Position numbers and translations under genes: made by a program | Notes under the pieces: generated by a model | What the model was told of the DNA's origin: nothing | The model's database searches: none | What the model saw: the letters and a program-made list of their open reading frames with translations, nothing else | NCBI GenBank assembly: GCA_903926605.1 | Contig: CAIYJV010000381.1 | Coordinates: 1 to 35,322 of the forward strand | Reading direction: 5' to 3' | Origin: an uncultured Bacteroidota bacterium | GTDB lineage: Bacteria; Bacteroidota; Bacteroidia; Chitinophagales; Chitinophagaceae | Length of the DNA: 35,322 nt | Shown here: positions 25,231-32,400 of the stretch, piece after piece | How the letters are laid out: every line of letters begins with the position of its first letter | Numbering within the stretch: position 1 is the stretch's first letter

Positions 25231-26610
25231 TCAGTCAATTTTTACAAACGAACGAATCGTGCTGATCCCCGTGTGTTCATCCCTTATTTTCAAAAAGTAT
25301 ATCCCTGATTTCAGGTCTGCCACGGATAGGGCATCGTTTGAATCTGTACTGTTTTTTTCAGTGATCAGGATACCGCAGCTGTTGTACAAAGCGATATGGC
25401 TCAAATTTGGCATTCCTTCTATGTACACTTGGCTGCTCGCCGGATTGGGGCCTATTTTCGGAGTATAGACGGTAATGGGTGGAGCTATTCTTGTGAGGCC
25501 GAAATGACACGAGGTGTCGAAAGAAATCTTGCGAATACGCTGGTTGGACGCATCAGCGAAGTAAAGGCTGCCGCATGTATCCATAGCCAGGTGTGAGGGC
25601 TCGAATATGCAGGCCGCCGATGCCGGACCATTGTCGCCCGAGAAACCAGCGAAGCCATTACCCGCAAAAGTCGAAATAATTTGAAACTCGCCCTCTACTG
25701 CCCTGATACGGTTGTTGCCATAGTCCGATATATAGAGCACTCCATTCGCGCTGAGCATACTAAACGGGCTGATGTTTGCTGAGTCTGCGGTTATGCCGTC
25801 TCCGTTATATAACGATGTTCCCGTGCCGGCCATATTGTATATGATGTGCGATGTAGGGTCTATCAGTCTCACCCGCTTACTGCCACTGCCGATATCTGCC
25901 ACATAGATCCGGTCTACGGCATCTGTAAAGATATCGTACACATAAGCCAGCCCGGTGGCCGTGGCTGGTACGCCGCTTGCTGTACCGACAGCGCTGCCAT
26001 TGCCAACTACTGTACTTATCTGTCCTGTGGCTGCATCTATCATACGCACACGGTGGTTGTTGGCGTCACTCACATAGAGGTTCCCGTGGCTGTCCAATGC
26101 CAGCCCCTGCGGCCCGTCCAGCTCCGCATCGGTTGCCGGGCCATCATCGCCCGAAAAAACACCGGATACACCAGAGAAGCCCGCTCCGGTTCCGTTTCCG
26201 GCATAGGTATAAATGTAGCCAGACGATCGTATAACCCGCACACGCTGGTTTTGCGACTCAGAAAAATAAATGTTGCCTGCGGTATCGGTAGCCACGAAAG
26301 CAGGGCCCCAGACCATAGCGTTGGTGGCAGGTATGCTGTCGCCGTTATACCCGCCCGTACCAGTGCCGGCTATTGTTGTGATGATTCCGGTAATGGCATC
26401 TACACGGCGCAGTCGGTTGCCCCACCAGTCGGCTATAATTATGTTACCCGATCTGTCTACGGCAAAACCGCGCATTGCTCCGCCAAAGGTGGCGTTGGTG
26501 GCTGGCCCGCCGTCACCAGTTCCACCGCTTCCTCCGCCCGCCAGCGTGGTGATGACCTGTGCGCTGCAAAAGGCAGGCATGACCAGCAGAAAAAATAGCA
26601 GAAATCTCAT
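25231..26610 (-). CDS. Secreted NHL-repeat beta-propeller protein with type A T9SS sorting domain
   Basis: The 459-residue protein has a signal peptide (MRFLLFFLLVMPAFCSAQ). About six NHL-type repeats follow, each with the pattern of TIAGTGTGGYNGD, then GPxxLALDSHGNLYVSDANNHRVRMID. These build a six-bladed beta-propeller over residues 19 to about 370. The last 75 residues start with PKIGPNPASSQVYIEG and end GIYFLKIRDE...SFVKID, the type A C-terminal sorting domain of the type IX secretion system. The protein should therefore cross the outer membrane and be released or anchored at the surface. NHL propellers bind proteins, RNA or glycans, or have lyase activity; no catalytic residues can be assigned, so the function is unknown. 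It has no operon partner and is divergent from the operon starting at 26822. Confidence 0.85.
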   Translation of the reverse strand: MRFLLFFLLVMPAFCSAQVITTLAGGGSGGTGDGGPATNATFGGAMRGFAVDRSGNIIIADWWGNRLRRVDAITGIITTIAGTGTGGYNGDSIPATNAMVWGPAFVATDTAGNIYFSESQNQRVRVIRSSGYIYTYAGNGTGAGFSGVSGVFSGDDGPATDAELDGPQGLALDSHGNLYVSDANNHRVRMIDAATGQISTVVGNGSAVGTASGVPATATGLAYVYDIFTDAVDRIYVADIGSGSKRVRLIDPTSHIIYNMAGTGTSLYNGDGITADSANISPFSMLSANGVLYISDYGNNRIRAVEGEFQIISTFAGNGFAGFSGDNGPASAACIFEPSHLAMDTCGSLYFADASNQRIRKISFDTSCHFGLTRIAPPITVYTPKIGPNPASSQVYIEGMPNLSHIALYNSCGILITEKNSTDSNDALSVADLKSGIYFLKIRDEHTGISTIRSFVKID

Positions 26611-26716
26611 CGGTTCGTGTATCTGTAAAGGTATGGAAATATTAAAGGCCAGACATGCAATCAGCCCAATTTGCCAGTTTCGGCGGCAGGGATATAGTGG
26701 TCCTCAAACCGGCCTT

Positions 26717-26747
26717 TTTGGCAACTGGCTAATAAATTGTAGCTTTG
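26717..26747 (+). promoter_or_regulatory. Bacteroidota -33/-7 promoter of the transaldolase-CBS operon
   Basis: TTTG (26717-26720), a 19-nt spacer and TAGCTTTG (26740-26747) match the consensus TTTG-N19-TAnnTTTG at every fixed position. Transcription would begin near 26751, leaving a leader of about 70 nt to the start codon at 26822. Confidence 0.7.
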
Positions 26748-26821
26748 TCCGTTCGTATAAATATTAACGAAAATTTTGTTTTCAAATCGTTTCAAATTAA
26801 TCATAAAGCAACTTACGAAAG

Positions 26822-27835
26822 ATGGAATTATATCTTGATTCAGCCAACCTGAAAGAAATCGAAGAAGGATTTAAATTGGGTTTTCTCAACGGGCTTACCA
26901 CTACGCCTACATTCATGCAGCGCGAGGGTATTACCGATATAGACGGCATGATCGTTAAATTGTCGAAGATGGTGCCGGTGCTGCAGATCGAAGCACTGGG
27001 CAATACGGCTGAAGAAGTGGTAAAGGAAGCGCGCCGCCAACTGGACCTTGGTCTGGACCCGAACCGTACCGTGTTTAAGATACCCGTGTCGCTCGAAGGT
27101 GTTCGTGCCTGTCATCTGCTGCGTAAAGAAGGTTTGCTGGTCAATGTGCACCTGGTGTATACACTTCAGCAGGCATATATGGCTATGCACGCTGGTGCTA
27201 CCTATGTGTGTCCGCTTGTGGGCAGGCTGCAGGATCAGGGTCATGATGCGCTGGCACTGGTGAGCCAGTGTGTGGAGGCAGTGAATTTTTATGGTTACCA
27301 GACCAAGATCATGTTCAGTTCTGTTCGTAACGCAGAGCATGTGCGCAATGCAATTAATCTGGGCGTGCACACCATTACTGTTCCTTTGAAGATATTGAAA
27401 ACGCTTACCGACAATAATTTTACCACACTGGGTACAGAGCAGTTCCTGAGCGATACGCGCCTGATGACAGTGCGTGTACGCGAAGCGATCAACTCCATAA
27501 ACCCCGTTGTGAAATCGTCTGCAAACCTCAAGGATGCAATCGTAAAGATGACGGAATTTGGGTTCGGTTCCATCACCGTGGTTAATGACAACGGCGAAGT
27601 AATGGGCGTGTTCACAGACGGAGATCTGCGCAGATTGTTGCAGGCTGACGGCGAACACATACTGTCTAAAAAACTGGCAGAGCTTACTTATAAGACTCCA
27701 ATTAGTATAGACGGTGGTGTATTGCTGAACGAGGCTGCCCTGTTGTTTAAGAAAACAAACGTGGATACGATCCTGGTAACAGAGAACGGCAAACCTGCCG
27801 GGATGCTGGACATACAGGATTTGAAAAACGACTAG
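26822..27835 (+). CDS. Transaldolase-family barrel fused to a CBS domain pair
   Basis: Residues 1 to about 217 are a TIM barrel of the fructose-6-phosphate aldolase/transaldolase family. MELYLD at the start includes Asp6, and VFKIPVSLEG holds Lys86, which aligns with the Schiff-base Lys85 of E. coli FSA. Other FSA active-site positions differ: TTNPS is TTTPT (Asn28 to Thr), Thr109 is His and Tyr131 is Leu. Residues 218-337 are a tandem CBS pair with GFGSITVVNDNGEVMGVFTDGDLRRLL, very like the CBS pair of arabinose-5-phosphate isomerase KdsD. The gene leads an operon with a KdsC-like phosphatase and kdsB, where KdsD would be expected. I infer a sugar-phosphate aldolase or isomerase-like enzyme feeding Kdo or a related ulosonate, with CBS ligand control. 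The true reaction is unknown. Confidence 0.85.
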   Translation: MELYLDSANLKEIEEGFKLGFLNGLTTTPTFMQREGITDIDGMIVKLSKMVPVLQIEALGNTAEEVVKEARRQLDLGLDPNRTVFKIPVSLEGVRACHLLRKEGLLVNVHLVYTLQQAYMAMHAGATYVCPLVGRLQDQGHDALALVSQCVEAVNFYGYQTKIMFSSVRNAEHVRNAINLGVHTITVPLKILKTLTDNNFTTLGTEQFLSDTRLMTVRVREAINSINPVVKSSANLKDAIVKMTEFGFGSITVVNDNGEVMGVFTDGDLRRLLQADGEHILSKKLAELTYKTPISIDGGVLLNEAALLFKKTNVDTILVTENGKPAGMLDIQDLKND

Positions 27836-27921
27836 GCGTTCGTCTGGTATATTTATTGGCCGGAACAGTAGGAGCTGCGCCCGGAAATGACATAATCCTG
27901 TTCATTGCAATCTACTGGCTA

Positions 27922-28623
27922 ATGGCAAATGACCCTTTACGGATACAAGAACTTTTTAAAGGCGAATTCCTTACCGATGCGGAGGAGATAGCATCGCGTC
28001 TGTCTTCCATTCGTGCATTTTTGTTCGATTGGGATGGCGTATTCAACAATGGGGTCAAGCAGCCCAACAACTCTAGTTCGTTTAGCGAAATAGACTCGAT
28101 GGGCACCAATATGCTGCGGTTCAGTCATTATCTGCGGCATGGTACGGTGCCTTATACCGCCATTATTACCGGCGAGCAAAATGAGGATGCCGTAAAGCTG
28201 GCCGGCAGAGAGTGTTTCGATGCGGTATATACCGGCATCAAGCACAAACAGGATGCGCTTTTGCACCTGCGGCGAGAGCAAGGTCTGGAGGCCAGAGAAA
28301 TCGCATTCATGTTCGACGATGTACTCGATCTTTCGGTTGCAGGAGAGGTGGGGCTTCGTTTTATGGTTGGCAGGCAAAGTAGCCCGATGCTGACGCGTTA
28401 TACCCGTAGCAGGGGCTTGGCCGATTATGTCACAGCCGCTCCGGGGTCCGGGTTCGCAGTTCGGGAGGTTTCCGAGCTTTTGATCTCACTCAATGGCAAT
28501 TTTGACGAAACCATTTCAAATCGGGTGGCCTATTCAGATAATTACAGACAGTACTTGTCGCACAGAAATGCTAACGATGTAAAATTTTATACCCTTACAA
28601 ACGCAACAATTACGCTTCAATGA
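27922..28623 (+). CDS. KdsC-like HAD phosphatase (Kdo-8-phosphate or related ulosonate phosphatase)
   Basis: The frame is open from a TTG at 27856, but ATG 27922 gives a 233-residue protein that begins without a stray hydrophobic stretch, so I chose it. HAD motifs are FLFDWDGVFNNG (Asp36, Asp38), IITGEQ (Thr83), GIKHKQDAL (Lys109) and FMFDDVLDLSVAGEVGL (Asp132, Asp133). The segment ending FAVREVSELLI is typical of the KdsC group. KdsC removes the phosphate from Kdo 8-phosphate; relatives act on nonulosonate 9-phosphates. The protein is about 50 residues longer than E. coli KdsC, with extra residues at both ends. It overlaps kdsB by 4 nt (ATGA), so coupling to CMP-sugar formation is clear. Substrate remains open. 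Confidence 0.85.
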   Translation: MANDPLRIQELFKGEFLTDAEEIASRLSSIRAFLFDWDGVFNNGVKQPNNSSSFSEIDSMGTNMLRFSHYLRHGTVPYTAIITGEQNEDAVKLAGRECFDAVYTGIKHKQDALLHLRREQGLEAREIAFMFDDVLDLSVAGEVGLRFMVGRQSSPMLTRYTRSRGLADYVTAAPGSGFAVREVSELLISLNGNFDETISNRVAYSDNYRQYLSHRNANDVKFYTLTNATITLQ

Positions 28624-29369
28624 TCATCGGTATTATTCCAGCCCGGTACGCTTCCACGCGCTTTCCCGGTAAGGCGCTCGCACCTGTTTTAGGCAAAAGC
28701 ATGATACAACGGGTTTATGAACAGGCTGCCAAAAGCACCAGTTTATCAGCGCTCGTGGTGGCAACAGACGATGCCCGGATCTACGATCATGTACTGGCAT
28801 TTGGGGGCACTGCTGTAATGACGGCCACAGGCCACCCAAGCGGCACTGACCGGTGCTGGGATGCCCTGAAGCAACAGCATGGGAAGTTCGATTATGTCAT
28901 CAATATCCAGGGCGACGAGCCATTTATAGAACCACAGCAAATAGATGAACTTGCGGCAGCGTTGAAAGACGGCACTGTAGAAATTGCCACGCAAATGATA
29001 GCTGTGAACAGTCATGAACTGCTGTTCGATCTGGGCGAGGTAAAGATTGTATTAAATGATAAGAATGAGGCACTTTACTTCAGCAGAATGGTCATTCCCT
29101 ATGTCAAGGGTGTACATGAACGGGAGTGGCACCTGCATCATCGGTATTACAGGCATGTGGGTATGTATGCTTATCGCAGGGATATTCTGGAACAAATAAC
29201 CAGATTGCCTGTTTCAGGCCTGGAGAAGGCCGAGTCACTCGAACAACTCAGGTGGCTCGAAAACGGCTTCCGGATCAAGTGTGCACTTACCGGTTACGAA
29301 AGTCATTGTATTGATACGCCAGAGGATGTAGACAAAGTACTGGCCCTTGTTTTCGCAGGCAAACACTGA
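28620..29369 (+). CDS. kdsB: 3-deoxy-manno-octulosonate cytidylyltransferase (CMP-Kdo synthetase)
   Basis: KdsB activates Kdo with CTP to CMP-Kdo in the cytoplasm, ready for transfer to lipid A. The 249-residue protein has the nucleotide-binding IIPARYASTRFPGKAL at residues 5-20, VVATDD, TGHPSGTDRCWDA, INIQGDEPFIEP, and YFSRMVIPYVKG, then HVGMYAYRRDIL and LEKAESLEQLRWLENG, all matching KdsB at normal length. Closely related CMP-KDN or CMP-Kdo8N synthetases cannot be excluded by eye. It is the last gene of its operon and is followed by a strong terminator. KdsA is not in the window. Confidence 0.93.
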   Translation: MIIGIIPARYASTRFPGKALAPVLGKSMIQRVYEQAAKSTSLSALVVATDDARIYDHVLAFGGTAVMTATGHPSGTDRCWDALKQQHGKFDYVINIQGDEPFIEPQQIDELAAALKDGTVEIATQMIAVNSHELLFDLGEVKIVLNDKNEALYFSRMVIPYVKGVHEREWHLHHRYYRHVGMYAYRRDILEQITRLPVSGLEKAESLEQLRWLENGFRIKCALTGYESHCIDTPEDVDKVLALVFAGKH

Positions 29370-29390
29370 TTTTTTTCTTCTTCGAAATAC

Positions 29391-29430
29391 TAAAAAGGAA
29401 AAAGCCCCGAGCGGGGCTTTTTCCTTTTTA
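29391..29430. terminator. Strong bidirectional terminator between kdsB and the T9SS protein gene
   Basis: An 18-bp perfect inverted repeat, 29391-29408 against 29413-29430, closes on the 4-nt loop GAGC. The GCCCC/GGGGC core is flanked by A and T runs in both directions, so it can stop transcription from kdsB on the plus strand and from the convergent gene on the minus strand. Confidence 0.92.
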
Positions 29431-29444
29431 GGTCCGGTCTTGGA

Positions 29445-32400
29445 TTACCGTACCAGTGTTACTTCGCCCTTTTCAGTTAACGTCTTGCCATCGCAGTCAT
29501 AACTAAGCAGGTAGTAATAGGTGCCAATTTCCTGAGGTACGCCATTGAATGTGCCGTCCCAGCCATTTTTGTTTTTAACAGTTTCAAATACGGTTTGTCC
29601 CCACCTGTTCATTACACGGAAAATGTGAATGCCGTGGGTGCCGATGCCAACAGGTCTGAAAATATCATTCAGGCCATCGTTGTTGGGTGAGAAGGCATTA
29701 GGCATGCTTACCAGGCAGCAGGGTTGTGCGTTCACCATCACGCTGTCAGTGGCCGTACAACCAAACTGATCCCTGACTGTCAGCCACACATAACCCGCTC
29801 TTTCTATTGTACCATATACCGTTCCAATGTTGTTTTGTTCAAAATAATGCACAGGCGACCAATAGTAACTGTAGTTCGGGTCCTGGCTTCCGGCCCGGAG
29901 CATCACGCTGTCTCCGGTACACAATGAAGTACCATTGCCATTCAGGAAAATAGGATCCAGAATGTTGGCAGCCGGATAGTTATGCACCAGGATCGTATCC
30001 TGTGCACTAAGGCTCGGACATAAAACGGTTGCGTTACCGGTTACAGAAATGTAATAAGTGCCGGCCCCTGTCCATGAAACAAAATAGGGTCCGAAGGTGT
30101 TAGAACTTGCCACGATCACGTTTGCGCTGCCCCAGTGCCAGTTATAGCTGGTAATGTTCGGGCTGTTGGCAGTCAGTTCTACTTTTACAGTGTCTCCGAT
30201 ACACACATTGGGGTTTACATAGAACGAAACCTTTGGCGCTGTTTGTATGGTGTCCGATCCTGTAACCAGACATCCGGTTGGCAACGTATAAGTAATATTA
30301 AAAGTACCGAATGCGATACCGGTGAGTATTCCGGTTGATGCGTCAATAGTAGCTGATGTCGGATTGTCGCAATACCAGGTTCCGCCCGCCATTGCATCTG
30401 TAAGGGTCTCCGAAGCTTGCGTACAAAGTGATGTAAGTCCGGTGATGGCGGGAGGGTTAGGGTCAATTGTAACCACTGTGATCGCGTTACAGCCAGCCAC
30501 GGTATAAGTCACATTGCAAGTGCCTGCGACCAGACCGGTAACAAGACCTGTGGTACCATTTATGGTTGCGGTAGACGGTGTGCCGCTTACCCAGGTTCCG
30601 CCTTGTATGGTATCAGTCAGCAATCCGGTAGCGCCTTCGCACATTTCTTTTTTACCTCCGATATTTCCCGGCAGGGCATTGATAAATAGGGTTGCCGTAA
30701 TGTAGCAGCCAAAGGAAGATGTATAAGTAACGACAACCGATCCGTTCGATACGCCTGTAACAAGTCCTGAAGAAGGGTCTATCGTAGCAATAGCAGTGTT
30801 GTTACTACTCCACGAGCCACCGGAAAGTGCATCGTACACATATGCTGTAGATCCGACACAAACAGATGTGGCACCGCTGATTGCAGGTGGTGTAGAGTTT
30901 ACAGTAAAGTTGGCAGTATTCACACAACCTGCACCGGACGTATAGCTTATTTGTACCGTACCACCTGAGTTGCCTGTTACAACTCCAGCGGCATCTACCG
31001 ATGCCACGGCGGGGTTGCTGCTCAGCCATCCGCCTCCTGTTGTAGCGTCGGCAAGCGTGGCCGTATAGCCCTGACACACAGATAATGTACCGGTAATGGG
31101 ATCTGGCAGCGGATTTACCACAACATTGATAGTTGAAACACAGCCTGCAGTAGTGGAATAAGTCATGGTAGCATTGCCGGCAGAGAATCCGGTTACGCTG
31201 CCTGAAGACGCACCTACGCTTGCAATAGTGCTGCTGGTTGTTGACCAGGTTCCGCCGGTTGGTGATGCCGAGAGTGCTACTGTATTTCCCACACATACCG
31301 CAGTGGTACCTCCAAGAGTGGGCAATGCAAGTACGGTGAGCGTCGCTGTTGCAGCGCAGCCTACGGAATTGGTGTAAGTAATAGAAGAGGTACCTGCTGA
31401 CAAACCTGATGCGACACCTGTTGTGGCGCCGATTGTCGCTACAGATGTGTTGCCACTGGACCAGGTTCCTGCACCGCCTGCATCGGCGAGTGTGGTGGTC
31501 GAGGCCACGCAAACAGAGAGCGTACCCGTTATGGGGGCTACAGGGTTAACGTTTACTACCATCGTCTTGTAGCAACCTGCGCCTGTCTGGTAGGTAATAG
31601 TGGTGGTGCCACCGGAAACACCGGTCATAGCACCTGTAGTTGCATCAATGGTGGCAACGCCGGTTGCACTGCTGCTCCATGTGCCACCCGCAGTGGCATC
31701 GGTTAGCGTTGTGGTCTGTCCGGCACAGATCGTAGTCAATCCGGCAATGGCGGCCACATCACTCACTGTAACCGTAGTGGTTGTGGTACAACCTGCCGTT
31801 GTTACGAATGTTATAGTTGTAGTACCCGCTGAAACCCCGGTTACTAGACCGGTTGTAGATATGGTAGCCACGGCTGTATTGCTGCTTGACCATGTTCCTG
31901 CGCCCGCCGCATTGGCGAGTGGGGTGGTGCCGCCAGCGCAAACACTGGTAATGCCCGTAATGGGTTGCAGGTCGTTCACGGTAATTGTGGCAGTGGTCGA
32001 GCAACCTGCTCCGGTTGTAAACGTAATGGTAACTGTGCCTGCGGCTACTCCTGTCACTACACCGGTAGATGTAACCGTCGCAATAGCTGTATTGCTGCTG
32101 GTCCAGGTTCCGGCTCCAGCGGCATCAGCAAGTGTAATGGTAGAACCCGCGCAAACCGCTGTGGGACCTGTAATAGGCGACAATAGGTTTACAGTTACGG
32201 TAATGGTAACCACGCAGGCACCGCCAAGTGAATAAGTGATAGTTGTTGTGCCAGAAGCCACAGCAGTCACTACGCCGGTTGCAGAAATCGTGGCAACTGC
32301 AGTGTTGCTGCTTGTCCAGGTTCCACCGGCTGTAGCATCACTAAGTGTAGACGTAGAGCCTACGCAAAGTGTGGTCGTGCCTGTGATGGCAGACGGGAGC

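Noticed and set aside
25846-26598. A 250-codon frame on the plus strand opposite the NHL-repeat gene
   Set aside because: Antisense shadow of a repetitive gene; the minus-strand product has a signal peptide, propeller repeats and a sorting domain.
26840-27658. A 272-codon open frame on the minus strand opposite the transaldolase-CBS gene
   Set aside because: Antisense shadow: Cys/His-rich without domain features, and the plus-strand gene has a clear promoter and known domains.
27856-27921. An upstream TTG start for the KdsC-like gene
   Set aside because: It would add 22 residues with a hydrophobic stretch unlike KdsC; the ATG at 27922 gives a sensible N-terminus.
31600-32235. A 211-codon Val/Ala/Pro-rich frame on the plus strand inside the Ig-repeat region
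   Set aside because: It is the repetitive complement of the tandem repeats; its periodic sequence follows from the minus-strand coding repeats.
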